A DNA stretch of 32,630 nt from Chloroflexota bacterium (GTDB lineage: Bacteria; Chloroflexota; UBA11872; VXOZ01). This document shows, one piece after another, positions 18,214 to 26,899 of this stretch. Every line of letters starts with the position of its first letter. Positions within the stretch are counted from its first letter, which is position 1. Position numbers and translations under genes: made by a program. The stretch is from contig JAPOQA010000023.1 of NCBI GenBank assembly GCA_026710945.1, positions 1-32,630 on the forward strand, in the 5' to 3' direction. Under the pieces are notes generated by a model. It did not search any database. It was not told where the DNA came from and saw only the letters and a list, made by a program, of their open reading frames with translations.

Positions 18214-19281
18214 TTAGGACTCAATTGCACCCGAAGGTTGGTTTTCTTCAAGCCAGCCTTGCTCTTTGAGAATTCCGAGCGCTAGGCGAATTTGGCGCTC
18301 CGAGAATTGTCGCTTGCGTCTGCCCCAGTCATACGTGTGGTCGATGATCTCTGCCTCTGATGCGTTCGGATGCTCACGGGCCACCCAGTGCACCGTCGTC
18401 AGCAATTCGAGACCGAAAGGCGATTCAAAACCGTCGACTAGCATTGAAACCCTGTCAAAGCGCGCGCCGGTTTCCAGATGGTTTTCGAGGAAAGCGCGGG
18501 CGTCATCTATAGCGCCGGGAACCAGTTCGAGCTCTTTGTTAGGCGAGTCACCGCCATCGGCATAGCCTGCAATGAGATGACCCTCAACGGCCCTTAAGAC
18601 GTGCCGTAGGTTTTCGGCATACGGGCCAAGTGGTTTCCTCTGATATTTGAGTCTTAAGGGCTCGCCCGCTTCCTGCAGAAAGTACATGAGCTTATGGACT
18701 TCCAAGAGCGTCACCGACGTATCAAGCAAACTGCGGACGTATTGATCCATCAAGCCGACCAAGGCCGCCCTTCCGGGGGTCATCCGTGGTACGTCGGTCG
18801 ACTGATTTACCTTCCCATCTGCTGGCCCGCCACCCGGTTCGAAGACGATTACTCTGACATCAGTGAGTTCCTGCAGCCCTACCTCAATACGTTGGCGCAC
18901 TGCTTGCCAGTCCAGCTTACCCAATCCGCTACCCAGGGGAGGGATTGCAATTGAGCGTATGTCTCGCTCTCTGATTTCTTGCGCTAGAGCTACAAGACCA
19001 GCATCAATATCCTCTATTCGGCTCTTACCACGCCAGTGGCGTTTGGTAGGGAAATTGATTATGTAGCGCGGACTGGCTAGGTAGCCAGTCTCAAACACGA
19101 ACATGTGACCCGGTTTCACTTCGTTACGCTTACATGCAGCAGAATATGCCTTGAAATTCTCAGGATAAGCGTTCTTAAATTGCAGCGCAATTCCACGCCC
19201 CATGACGCCGACGCAATTGACACTGTTGACAAGGGCGTCGACATTTTCGGCAAGAATGTCGCCAGTCTTGTACTCTATCAT
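18214..19281 (-). CDS. darG: DarG antitoxin: macrodomain DNA ADP-ribosylglycohydrolase
   Basis: Antitoxin of the DarTG system: the N-terminal macrodomain strips ADP-ribose from thymidine in DNA, and the C-terminal domain binds the toxin. Motifs: VDALVNSVNCVGVMGRGIAL (14-33, ADP-ribose loop), INFPTKRHW with K80 (the residue reported as catalytic in characterised DarG), and PPLGSGLGKLDW. The C-terminal part with HKLMYFLQEAGEPLRL and KPLGPYAENLRHVL is the usual DarT-binding region. The chosen ATG (19279-19281) has GGAG seven bases upstream and gives 355 residues, normal for the family. It follows the toxin gene by 19 bases, so the pair is an operon. All expected domains are intact, so the antitoxin should work. 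Confidence 0.96.
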   Translation of the reverse strand: MIEYKTGDILAENVDALVNSVNCVGVMGRGIALQFKNAYPENFKAYSAACKRNEVKPGHMFVFETGYLASPRYIINFPTKRHWRGKSRIEDIDAGLVALAQEIRERDIRSIAIPPLGSGLGKLDWQAVRQRIEVGLQELTDVRVIVFEPGGGPADGKVNQSTDVPRMTPGRAALVGLMDQYVRSLLDTSVTLLEVHKLMYFLQEAGEPLRLKYQRKPLGPYAENLRHVLRAVEGHLIAGYADGGDSPNKELELVPGAIDDARAFLENHLETGARFDRVSMLVDGFESPFGLELLTTVHWVAREHPNASEAEIIDHTYDWGRRKRQFSERQIRLALGILKEQGWLEENQPSGAIES

Positions 19282-19300
19282 GTCGGCACTCCATTCCCTG

Positions 19301-19948
19301 TCAATAATACCAGTGCGGCATAATCTCGACACTTGGGTGGTGGCGAGGTTTTCCTATGGCTTTCTGGACTAGATTTTGAATGTGCTGGGAACGCACGCCA
19401 ATGCGTGACACGAGTTCCCAAGGGAATAAGCGTTCGATCAAGAATTCTGCCTGCTTGCTTTCCCTGCATTCGCTCCAATAGTGAGCTTTCACCGCATTCC
19501 AGTCCACCCTATCTAAATCCGCCAGATCCGAATAGTCATCAAAAAACCGTGAACCAGCATTTGAAGTTGTGAAAGCCCAGCGTTGACTATTCTGTTCCGC
19601 CCAGGCGACCACCTCGTGCACATCTGCCTCCAAGTGAATAATGGGAGCTTGGCCGTCTCTATACTCCAGTTCAGGATGGTCGGCCATGTGGATTACGTAG
19701 AGCATGACGGATCGCGGGCAGAAATAAAACGGTACGCAATTGCCCACATACAAGCCTGGATGGCTATTGAGAGTCAATACATGCAGCCTCCGGTACTTGA
19801 TGTTATTCATGCCAATAGTGGTTCCCGAAACCCGATGCCGCGAAATCTCCAAGTCTGACCACAAGCATTCATTCGCGACAATAGATGGCAATCGATCAAC
19901 GTGGACAATATGGTATATCTTCGGTCTGGCGGGTACCGGCTTAGTCAA
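19301..19948 (-). CDS. darT: DarT toxin: ssDNA thymidine ADP-ribosyltransferase
   Basis: DarT transfers ADP-ribose from NAD+ to thymidine in a short motif of single-stranded DNA, blocking replication; such pairs act in phage defence and growth control. The 215 residues show IYHIVHVDRLPSI (11-23, NAD-binding H13), the KYRRL arginines (51-55), VPFYFCPRSVMLY (72-84), FFDDYSDLADLDRVDW (135-150) and ESKQAEFL with the likely catalytic E168. The start is TTG at 19946-19948; an in-frame TAG two codons earlier excludes any longer form. AAGGA nine bases ahead could serve it, but a 10-codon open frame with a strong ribosome site ends in a TGA overlapping this TTG, suggesting coupled translation. DarG follows after 19 bases. 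Confidence 0.95.
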   Translation of the reverse strand: MTKPVPARPKIYHIVHVDRLPSIVANECLWSDLEISRHRVSGTTIGMNNIKYRRLHVLTLNSHPGLYVGNCVPFYFCPRSVMLYVIHMADHPELEYRDGQAPIIHLEADVHEVVAWAEQNSQRWAFTTSNAGSRFFDDYSDLADLDRVDWNAVKAHYWSECRESKQAEFLIERLFPWELVSRIGVRSQHIQNLVQKAIGKPRHHPSVEIMPHWYY

Positions 19949-19977
19949 TTCCTAACATCCTTATCAAACGCGAACAT
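19945..19977 (-). CDS. Ten-codon leader reading frame ahead of darT
   Basis: An ATG (19975-19977) placed eight bases after AGGAGGAG (19986-19993) opens MFAFDKDVRN and stops at TGA 19945-19947. The stop overlaps the TTG start of darT (shared TTGA). The ribosome site lies in the last codons of the preceding DUF3604 gene. The leader may feed ribosomes to the weak TTG start and so link toxin level to upstream transcription or translation. This is read directly from the sequence; function is inference. Confidence 0.5.
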   Translation of the reverse strand: MFAFDKDVRN

Positions 19978-19982
19978 AACTT

Positions 19983-22004
19983 TCACTCCTCCTGAGTGAA
20001 CCAGATCGGGCTGCTCCACGCGCGTTGGCGGTTGGCTTGGAAGACGCGCAGGTAGTAGTAGACGAACGGGTGGTCGTCCGGAAACGTGGGTGAAAAGGCG
20101 GCGGCGGCGAGGTCGGCGGTGTCGGTCCATTCATCTTCCCACACGTCGCTGTGTGGGTCGGCGCTGAAGACCACCTGGTTGTTGCGGATGACCTCGACGC
20201 GGGTGAACGGCGCGGTGCCTGCTGCGCGCATGCGCAGGCGGCGCGGCCCTACACTGTTTAGGTCGGCGGCGTTGTCGCTGCCCATCGGCTTGTCGTCAAT
20301 GGTGAAGTCCAGCAGGATGCGGTCGCCGGTGGTAGCGTAGCAGCGGCGGTCGTAGAGCGCCTGCCAAATCGCCTCTCTAGTTAATTCCGGCGCCACGACG
20401 CACGCCAGGCCGTTGCCGTCGTTCACGTGAAAGCTGCCCTGATTGGCCAGACCGTAGTGGCTGTCCGTGCCGCCGACAAAGCCGAGGCGGTGTCCCATCG
20501 CCAAGGCGGCCTGCACGCTGAGCGGCCCGGCCTCTTCCGCAATGTCCCACATGGAACAGATTTCGACCAGTCGTTGATAGCGGTCGTTGCGGAAGCGCCA
20601 GTCGGCGCCGCCCATGGACTTGGGGTGGTGGGGCACGGTGAGCGCCTCCAAGCCGCGTGCCGCCATATCCTCCCAAAGCGCGTTGGGATCGCGGTGCTCG
20701 CCCTGGTACCAATAGTGGAACGGCCCGCTATCCCCCCGGTAGTAGATGTTCTTGTGTCCGCTGCCACCGATGCCGCCCCATTCAAAGCTGACCAGCGTGA
20801 CGAACCGGCCGGGGTCGTTGTGACGATTGCAGTCGTGGACGAGTCCCTGCCAGATATCGTCTGTGACTTCAAAGCGCCAGTTGTAGTGATTGGCAGGCGC
20901 GCAGAAGTCGAGTCCGGCCACGTTCCGGCCCCACGCAAAGAACTCCTCCGTCGTGCCTGTACCCATGCTGTGCCACATCTGGCTGTGCATCTCGCCAAAG
21001 AAAACCCCCCGGTCCGGCAAGAAACCTGCACCGATGGGATTGCTCCGGCCGGAGATGCCCGCTACGGGGTCGAAAACGCTGAGCGTGTGTACGCCGGTAG
21101 TCTTGGCGGTAACGGCAATGGTCTGCCCTAAGGGCTGCCCTGTTGTGTCTACTGCCACGCGGTCTTCTGTCTCCACGCCCTCCGGCGCGAACACCTGTGC
21201 CGCGCCGGCATAGCTCGTCGCGGGATTGAAACTATAGATATCCACCGGCAGCACCCGCACGTCGAATAATTCACCCGGCTGCACCACGGCAGGCGCGAAG
21301 ACGCGAAAGCGGTCGGCCGTGTGCGCGCCCACCACCTTCACCGTGGGGAAGTTGGCGATTTGCCGGTACTCTCCGCTGCCGTCCACGTCAACGCCGATGC
21401 TGAAAATGGCGGTTTGGGCGAACTTCTGGGCCTGCAGCAGATTGCCGTCAGGTGCGCCAAGCGTTATCTGCACCTCGTCTCCCGCCTGCAGCGTGCCGGC
21501 TTGCACCACGACGTCGAGCAGATCGAGATGGCGTCCATAGGAGACAGCAAGCGCGAGCTGCACGTCAGCATTCGTGCACGCCACGTCGGCAAACGCGCCA
21601 TAGCCCGCGCGGATTTGGTCGCGGCTGCCGAGCGTTTGCACACCCCGGCGATAGCAGTTGCCTAAATGGCAATCCCAGCAATCCGGGATTTCCACCGTGA
21701 TATGGGCGCCAGCGGCTAGGATGAGACCCGGCCCCGCCGTCAGCGTGATGACAAACGTGTGTCCGCTGGCCGCCTCGACCTCGTGCGGTGTGATGACAGC
21801 CCGCATGTCGACCGGCGGCAGGAACTGCCATGTGCGGGTGATACCCCGCATCCAGTCGCTGGAGTCGTCGAATTTTCTTGGCTCAGGACTTGGGGAAATC
21901 CCGGTAGATTGCATCGGCATTTGCACTACGCTTTCTTCTGATCGCGCGACATGCGGGTCCGAACTCTTACTTACTACTGTGCCTGCGTGCAGTATACTGT
22001 TCAC
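19983..22004 (-). CDS. DUF3604-family protein (PHP-like metal-dependent hydrolase fold)
   Basis: A 673-residue protein in two halves. Residues 60-320 are beta-rich and immunoglobulin-like; residues 330-673 form the DUF3604 region with FFGEMHSQ (H340), FCAPANHYNW, PHHP at 458-461 and GTDSHYG at 512-518, histidine clusters that recall the PHP phosphoesterase metal site. No signal peptide or membrane span is evident. The biochemical activity of DUF3604 proteins is not established to my knowledge. The start is uncertain: GTG at 22004 gives the full length, while ATG at 21920 (MPMQSTG) is possible; neither has a ribosome site. Only 34 bases separate its stop from darT, so readthrough into the toxin operon is likely. 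Confidence 0.85.
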   Translation of the reverse strand: MNSILHAGTVVSKSSDPHVARSEESVVQMPMQSTGISPSPEPRKFDDSSDWMRGITRTWQFLPPVDMRAVITPHEVEAASGHTFVITLTAGPGLILAAGAHITVEIPDCWDCHLGNCYRRGVQTLGSRDQIRAGYGAFADVACTNADVQLALAVSYGRHLDLLDVVVQAGTLQAGDEVQITLGAPDGNLLQAQKFAQTAIFSIGVDVDGSGEYRQIANFPTVKVVGAHTADRFRVFAPAVVQPGELFDVRVLPVDIYSFNPATSYAGAAQVFAPEGVETEDRVAVDTTGQPLGQTIAVTAKTTGVHTLSVFDPVAGISGRSNPIGAGFLPDRGVFFGEMHSQMWHSMGTGTTEEFFAWGRNVAGLDFCAPANHYNWRFEVTDDIWQGLVHDCNRHNDPGRFVTLVSFEWGGIGGSGHKNIYYRGDSGPFHYWYQGEHRDPNALWEDMAARGLEALTVPHHPKSMGGADWRFRNDRYQRLVEICSMWDIAEEAGPLSVQAALAMGHRLGFVGGTDSHYGLANQGSFHVNDGNGLACVVAPELTREAIWQALYDRRCYATTGDRILLDFTIDDKPMGSDNAADLNSVGPRRLRMRAAGTAPFTRVEVIRNNQVVFSADPHSDVWEDEWTDTADLAAAAFSPTFPDDHPFVYYYLRVFQANRQRAWSSPIWFTQEE

Positions 22005-22374
22005 AGCTATAACTGTGTTTCAGTATGCCCGCGTGACAAGCTCTGGCGAAGCCAAGAGCATGCGTTCTCGCAAGGCGCGCGGTACCGGGTACGCTAGGCG
22101 ACATTCGTGCTTGAGCTCGTAGAAGCTCTCGCATGGGAACTCTTGGGTAACTCTGCCAAACTGTCAATATGGGCCGGACCGGCATCTCTTTCCCCTCACC
22201 CCGAGCAACTATTCCCTATTGCCCCGGTCTGTACACTCCCCAGGGAGAAGAGGGTCTCCCCGGCCGCAGGTTCGGGTAGTGCAAATGCTTTCAAAAGGAA
22301 CATCTCTCGTGAGCTACCGGAATGCCCACGTGGGCCTAGGTTGAGCATGTAGACGTCTTTTCGGAGGTGCTAAT
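22005..22374. other. Divergent intergenic region with a degenerate repeat
   Basis: It separates the DUF3604 gene (minus) from the DUF3574 gene (plus) and must hold both promoters, none of which I can place firmly. CACAGCTATAACTGTG at 22003-22018 is an imperfect palindrome at the DUF3604 start. About 22195-22262 holds a degraded CCCCTCACCCC...CCCCAGGGAGA repeat of the window's main family. GGAGG near 22363 serves the next gene. Confidence 0.45.
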
Positions 22375-22794
22375 GTGCGCAGATTACTGTGCGTCTTCTC
22401 GATTTCCATTGCCGTTCTTATCCTGGTAGGTTGCAGCGCCTACGCCGTATCCTCCTGCCCGGAGGGCACGGACGCTTTTGCCGAATACCAGCTCTTCTTC
22501 GGTCGCAGCAGCGCCGGCGTTGAGGTGGTAAGCGATGAAGCCTGGGCTGCCTTTCTAGCGGATACGGTTACGCCTCGCTTTCCTGACGGGCTGACGGTCG
22601 TAGACGGCGCTGGACAATGGCGCGGCTCCAACGGTGCTATAGAGCGTGAGCGCTCCAAGGTGCTTATCATCCTGACGTGGCCGGGCGCGGAGGGCATGCG
22701 TCTCACGGACGAAATCTCGCAGGAGTACGAGACGCGCTTCGACCAAGAAACGGTGTTGCGGGTCGTGCGCACGGCCTGCGTGTCGTTCTCATAG
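22375..22794 (+). CDS. DUF3574-family lipoprotein
   Basis: A small secreted protein of 139 residues. The N-terminus is a lipoprotein signal: MRRLL, a hydrophobic core and LVGC with Cys20 as the lipid-modified residue, so it should sit on the outer face of the cytoplasmic membrane. The mature part carries the DUF3574 pattern: YQLFFGRSSAG, VSDEAWAAFLADTVTPRFPD, GLTVVDGAGQWRGSNG and RERSKVLIIL. The function of this family is unknown. The start codon is GTG at 22375 with GGAGG seven bases ahead; an ATG overlapping it is out of frame. It converges with the next gene, with eight bases between the two stops. Confidence 0.88.
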   Translation: MRRLLCVFSISIAVLILVGCSAYAVSSCPEGTDAFAEYQLFFGRSSAGVEVVSDEAWAAFLADTVTPRFPDGLTVVDGAGQWRGSNGAIERERSKVLIILTWPGAEGMRLTDEISQEYETRFDQETVLRVVRTACVSFS

Positions 22795-22802
22795 AAACCG
22801 TG

Positions 22803-24584
22803 TCAGGAGCGGCGGTTCCTCTGGTGAACACCGACGTAGCCGACGACCACCCGGCCGCGTTCATCATCCCAGGCGAACGCGATTCGGATCGTCTTTTGCG
22901 GGTCGGCGCTGGTACCCTTGCCCAGGTGCTCGCCTAGCTCATAGCGTCGGCCCTCCACCACGGTTTCGTACCACTCTACGAACTGCTTTTTGGTTGCGTT
23001 GGACTGATGCGGCTTGTACGACCAGCCGGGACAGGATTTCTTCAGGCGCTCTTCGAAGCGCGGATCCTCACCGGGTTTCGTCCACCGCAGGTGATGGTAG
23101 TCCGTGGCAAGCCACACCAGCGCGGCGAACGCCTCGGCCGGTCTTTGGAACGGACTCTCCTTATCGGACTTCGAGTTGAGGGCAAAAACCAGTTGCTCGG
23201 GAAACAGCTCCTGTGCGCGCGAGATTGCTTCGTTGACGTTTTTCACCTGCTCGAACGGGGACGCCCCGTAGAAGCGCCGCCAGTACTCCTCCAAGTCGGG
23301 CCCCTGCTTCAGCTTGGCTCTCAACTCGATATTCTCGCTGTCCAACGACCGTCTTTCCGCTTCCACAGAGGTGTTGGCTTGGGCGAGCCGGTCGTGCTCA
23401 GATTGCAACCGGTCGATCTCATCTCTGAACCACCCGCGCTCTCGTTCGAGCTGCTCGCAATCGGAGAGCAGCGACTGGTAGTCCTCCCGAGACGGCGTTT
23501 CTTGCGTCTCCGCGTCTGCGACGGAGTCGGCCCGCTCGGCTGCGGCGGGCGGCGTCCGGTCTTGATCGGTCTCCTCACCCGCCGCGGCGGCACCGGGTAC
23601 GTCGGCCGCATCACCGGGCGTCTCGCCGCCGTTCACACTATCCATTGCTGGAAACGTGTCTGACCATCTGGTGACGATTTCCAAGATAGCGGCCTCCCGC
23701 TCCGCTCGTACGGGCGCCCGTTCTTCCTCCTCCTGCCTGGAAGGCGCTTGAGGGCGAACCCCCTGGTACTCCGCAAGGTTGCGCCTCAAGTCCTCCGCCA
23801 AATCCAGCGCGTCGGTGAGGCCGGCCGGTCTTGCAATGGCCGTTTCCGCCCATGCGCCAATGTCCAGCGCAAGATAGGCCAATTCCGTCGCGAATTCGTC
23901 TTGCATCTCCCGGAAAGTCTTGCGGCAATGCCTGACAATGACCCCGATTCGCTCGATGGCGATATCGTCGGCCATCTCGCTGACAACTGTCACGAATGCG
24001 CCGATTTCATCCCATTCAGGGGTGTCGAGGGGAAGCTCACTCAGTTCGTGGATCCACGAGGTGAGTAGGGGAGAGGTTACCGCGGGCCCCACCGCCATGC
24101 CAGAGAGGTAACACACCATCATGCCAACGTCGTCCGCATTGAAATCGGGATTCTGCTGGACGATCATGTCAACCGTATCATTCCACTCGACCCGCAGCCA
24201 AAACCCGTTGAAGATTCCCTGCCGACGGTTTGGACCTTCCACCGGCAGGTCTTGGCTGCGGAGATGGCGCTCGACGAGAGTGTGAAGCTCTTGCTGCGAT
24301 TCCGCCCACGCCCGGAGCGCCTCGCCGAAGAGCCGGTCGTTGCCGTACTTCACCACCTCCCCCAGCACGGGCCGCTTGAGCTGGGAAGGGTGCGCCTTAC
24401 TCGCAGAGCGAAAGCCGGGCACCCGGATGCTCTCGTCTATTGCCGAGTCGAGTCCTTTGCGTACGCTGCCGGACGCCTGGCCGCGACTCTGCAAGACGCG
24501 CTCGATGAGAGCATCGAGGAAGTCGAGCGGGAACGCGCCTGCGATGCTGGTTAAGGGGATGCCCTCTTCGGGTACGGTCATCAT
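22803..24584 (-). CDS. Coiled-coil protein with distinctive C-terminal domain, function unknown
   Basis: I cannot name this 593-residue protein. It has a helical N-terminal part (1-275), an acidic, Ala/Pro-rich linker (about 276-365), a coiled coil at 366-426 (SLLSDCEQLERERGWF and on) and a compact C-terminal domain at 434-593: RRFYGASPFEQVKNVNEAI, FALNSKSDKESPFQRP, KSCPGWSYKPHQS and finally KTIRIAFAWDDERGRVVVGY with VGVHQRNR. That ending resembles the last strands of RelE/HigB-type RNases (inference only). No membrane span is seen. Translation starts at ATG 24582-24584 or the next codon; the ribosome site is poor. Its neighbours (DUF3574 convergent, binding lipoprotein upstream) do not suggest a role. 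Confidence 0.8.
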   Translation of the reverse strand: MMTVPEEGIPLTSIAGAFPLDFLDALIERVLQSRGQASGSVRKGLDSAIDESIRVPGFRSASKAHPSQLKRPVLGEVVKYGNDRLFGEALRAWAESQQELHTLVERHLRSQDLPVEGPNRRQGIFNGFWLRVEWNDTVDMIVQQNPDFNADDVGMMVCYLSGMAVGPAVTSPLLTSWIHELSELPLDTPEWDEIGAFVTVVSEMADDIAIERIGVIVRHCRKTFREMQDEFATELAYLALDIGAWAETAIARPAGLTDALDLAEDLRRNLAEYQGVRPQAPSRQEEEERAPVRAEREAAILEIVTRWSDTFPAMDSVNGGETPGDAADVPGAAAAGEETDQDRTPPAAAERADSVADAETQETPSREDYQSLLSDCEQLERERGWFRDEIDRLQSEHDRLAQANTSVEAERRSLDSENIELRAKLKQGPDLEEYWRRFYGASPFEQVKNVNEAISRAQELFPEQLVFALNSKSDKESPFQRPAEAFAALVWLATDYHHLRWTKPGEDPRFEERLKKSCPGWSYKPHQSNATKKQFVEWYETVVEGRRYELGEHLGKGTSADPQKTIRIAFAWDDERGRVVVGYVGVHQRNRRS

Positions 24585-24887
24585 CCTCAGTTCTTCTCAG
24601 GTGGAATCACTATCCGGCCGGCAATGCCGCCAGGCATTCTACCGAACCATAACGCCCCGGCGGGTGCTATGGTTCACCACTATCGCGCCTATGCAACTGC
24701 CGTCAGCGGTACAAACGCTGCCCGCACCCTTGCTATGGAGGTAGGCAGCAACTCACGGTCTCCAGCTTCCCATCGCGTAGGGGCGCGGCATGCCGCGCCC
24801 CTCCTGGCATGACGCCCGAGAGACCGACCGTCGTTCTCATCGTCTCGGTTTGCCTATGCAAGGGTATAGCGATTCCGGCGAAATGGG
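24585..24887. other. Spacer with two palindromic structures
   Basis: No gene. GAACCATA (24644-24651) pairs with TATGGTTC (24668-24675) around a GC-rich centre, and a 24-bp perfect palindrome lies at 24779-24802. On the minus strand these fall between the end of the binding-protein gene and the start of the coiled-coil gene and could shape an RNA terminator or leader, though no T-run is present. Confidence 0.55.
24779..24802. repeat. 24-bp perfect palindrome
   Basis: AGGGGCGCGGCA followed by its exact reverse complement. It shares the GGGGC...GCCCC frame of the palindrome at 11020-11047 but has GC-richer, still self-complementary inner bases, so symmetry is kept while the sequence changes. 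Confidence 0.7.
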
Positions 24888-26261
24888 CTACCGTCCCAGG
24901 CGCTCGTTCCAGCCGGCCAGCAGTTCCGTGATTCCTTGCTCGGCGGCTTCAAGCGCCTCCGGAGCGGTGATGGTTCCCGCCATTACGTCGGGCACGAAGT
25001 TCCGCGCGTGGTCGCGCGCTTCGGTAGCGCCGGGCCCGGAGTAGTAGAAATGGCGGAACGGCATCTGTTGCGCGATCAGTTCGCGGAACGGGTCGTTCTC
25101 CGTGTACTCCGGCGATGAGGTTGAGGCCTCGCGCACCGGCACGCGGTCGTACTGCTTGGCAAAGCGCAGGTTCGTATCGGGACTTAAGAAGTACTCAAAC
25201 CAACTGAACATCGCGTCCGGGTTTGGCGCGTTGACAGCAAACGTGGCGGTGTGGTTGCCGCCGAGGTTGGCGTCCTTGCCGCCCTCCGGTTTGGGCCACG
25301 GTGTAAAGCCGAAATTCAAGTCCGGCGCGTTTTCTTTGAACCACTGGCCGCGCTCGGCAAAGGTCGCGTAGTAGTGCACCGCGCGGGCCTCAGCCAGGTG
25401 GCTGTTGCGATGGAGGCCGTCGCCGCGCAATTGAGCAATCGCGTCCCAACCGCCCTGCACCTCGTGGATGTTCTTCAGCCAGTCCAAGGCGCGCACAGCT
25501 TCTTGGCTATTGATTGTGACCTCCGACCAGTCGTCGGCCATCACGTCGCCGCCTAATTGCCAGAGCAGCAGCAGCCACAGCCCGGTACCGCCGCTACCCC
25601 AGAAAGGCGGGCATCCGGCGCGCACCAACGTGTCACCATCAAACTTCGTGGTTTGGATGATGGCAGTGTCGAAGTCGGACCAGCTCGACGGCGGATTCTC
25701 GGGGTCCAGGCCGACTTCAAGATAGGTATCCCCGTGGATGTACATCACGCGCAGGTCCGGCGCATACGGCGCACCGTACAAGTTACCCGTGGGCGCGTCC
25801 GTGAGGTAGCTCAACACGCTGGGCCAGAACTCGGCGAGGTTTAGCACACCCGAGGCTTTGTAGTAGTTATTCAGCGGTTGCGAAATGTCCGTGACGCCAA
25901 GCTCAACGGTCTGCCAGTCGCCCACGTCCACGGCATCGGGCGGGCTGCCCGCCGCCACGGCCGCGACGAATTTGTTCAGGCGGTCGGCTTCACCCACGGC
26001 ATTGAACGTCAGACCGGGATTCTGCTCTGCAAATTCCTTGGCCCATGGCTCGAAGTCAAAGAAACCGCGGTGCCAGTAGAGCGCCTCGCCCTGGGGGCCG
26101 CTGGGCGCTTCGGCTTCAGCCTTGGCCTCTTCCTTCTGTTCCGGCGCCATCTCCTGCTCTTCCATCGCCGGCGCGGGTTGTCCGCACGCCGCAGCGAGTG
26201 CGCCTGCTCCGACCAATGTCGTGCCGGCTAAGAAAGTACGTCGCGTAAACAACTCATTCAT
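24888..26261 (-). CDS. Tat-type extracellular solute-binding lipoprotein, family 1
   Basis: Binding protein of the carbohydrate-uptake (CUT1) ABC transporter class, anchored outside the membrane. AGGAGG seven bases before ATG 26259-26261 fixes the start, giving 457 residues. The signal is TRRTFLAG (6-13, twin-arginine) and a lipobox LAAACG with Cys26, followed by an acidic linker rich in Glu/Ala/Pro. The mature part (EQNPGLTFNAVGEADRLNKF, AAGSPPDAVDVGDWQTVELG, PLNNYY, GAPYAPDLRVMYIHGDTY, AVNAPNPDAMFSWFEYFLSP) is typical of sugar-binding proteins. No permease or ATPase gene is adjacent, so it must share a transporter encoded elsewhere or act otherwise. Confidence 0.93.
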   Translation of the reverse strand: MNELFTRRTFLAGTTLVGAGALAAACGQPAPAMEEQEMAPEQKEEAKAEAEAPSGPQGEALYWHRGFFDFEPWAKEFAEQNPGLTFNAVGEADRLNKFVAAVAAGSPPDAVDVGDWQTVELGVTDISQPLNNYYKASGVLNLAEFWPSVLSYLTDAPTGNLYGAPYAPDLRVMYIHGDTYLEVGLDPENPPSSWSDFDTAIIQTTKFDGDTLVRAGCPPFWGSGGTGLWLLLLWQLGGDVMADDWSEVTINSQEAVRALDWLKNIHEVQGGWDAIAQLRGDGLHRNSHLAEARAVHYYATFAERGQWFKENAPDLNFGFTPWPKPEGGKDANLGGNHTATFAVNAPNPDAMFSWFEYFLSPDTNLRFAKQYDRVPVREASTSSPEYTENDPFRELIAQQMPFRHFYYSGPGATEARDHARNFVPDVMAGTITAPEALEAAEQGITELLAGWNERLGR

Positions 26262-26619
26262 CGCTCGTCCTCCTTGTCCGCAAAGAAGCATACGTTCTGC
26301 TCTAGTTATAACGAGCATGGATCAGTAGTGTCAACTGCCTGACCAAGCAAAATCCTCTCAATAGTCGTGGGCACGAACCGTTGCCGCAAGACAGACTGAT
26401 TTATCCGTACGAGCTGAAATTGGCTGACCGAAGCGAAACGCAGGGCCGCCGCATGAACGCGGAGTGGGTGTCAATACTTCCTATCGCTTTTCTTCCGATT
26501 CTCCCTGCGAGGACGTACAAGTTGGGCGATAGCTGAGTCTTGCACGGAAACTGCGGCACCTTCTGCAACGACGACTTTGGATTTGCATCACGTCCGCCAT
26601 CACGCAAGCCGAGTTCTAT
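26262..26619. other. Divergent intergenic region without recognised features
   Basis: This separates the minus-strand binding-protein gene from the plus-strand small-protein gene. I see no gene, tRNA or repeat. A long reading frame on the minus strand across 26401-27021 is antisense to the small-protein and protease genes and is not credible. Confidence 0.5.
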
Positions 26620-26661
26620 CTGGTAGCATTTAGGTGATACCGTTGGGGAGGCAACTGTGAC

Positions 26662-26898
26662 ATGAAGACGCAAGCGGAAATAATGACCTATGCAGAGATT
26701 GAGGCGGCATTCGACGGGGAATGGGTGCTGATTGACGAACCAGAACTGACTCCCATGAATGAGGTAGTTCGCGGTGCCGTGCTCTTCCATTGCGAGAGCC
26801 GCGATGAGGTGTATCGCGAAGCTAGGCAGCGGCGCCTGAATCGCGTAGCCATTCTGTACATTGGTGCTCGCCCTACAGACGTCGACTTTCTCTTGTAG
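26662..26898 (+). CDS. Small acidic protein of the retropepsin module, copy 1
   Basis: A 78-residue protein of a conserved but uncharacterised kind that is regularly found just before a retropepsin-like protease gene in cyanobacteria and Chloroflexota (recalled pattern). Features are YAEIEAAFDGEWVLIDEPEL (10-29), RGAVLFHCESRDEVYREAR and VAILYIGARPTDVDFLL at the end. It is acidic with no membrane span or signal, so cytoplasmic. GGGGAGG about ten bases ahead of the ATG supports the start. The protease ATG follows its TAG after one base, so the two are coupled. Its role, perhaps as protease partner or substrate, is inference. A paralogue lies at 27413-27664. Confidence 0.8.
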   Translation: MKTQAEIMTYAEIEAAFDGEWVLIDEPELTPMNEVVRGAVLFHCESRDEVYREARQRRLNRVAILYIGARPTDVDFLL

Positions 26899-26899
26899 A

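Noticed and set aside
19945-19977. Frameshifted N-terminus of DarT
   Set aside because: The TTG start already yields the expected family N-terminus (KPVPARPKIYHIVH), so no frameshift is required; the short frame is better read as a leader.
20427-21131. 234-codon plus-strand frame over the DUF3604 gene
   Set aside because: Antisense to conserved histidine motifs; no ribosome site or known domain.
23508-23535. Copy of the pyrG 18-bp repeat inside the coiled-coil gene
   Set aside because: GCGTCTGCGACGGAGTCGGC is similar, but it is a single unit encoding an Asp/Ala/Ser linker in GC-rich codons, so convergence is more likely.
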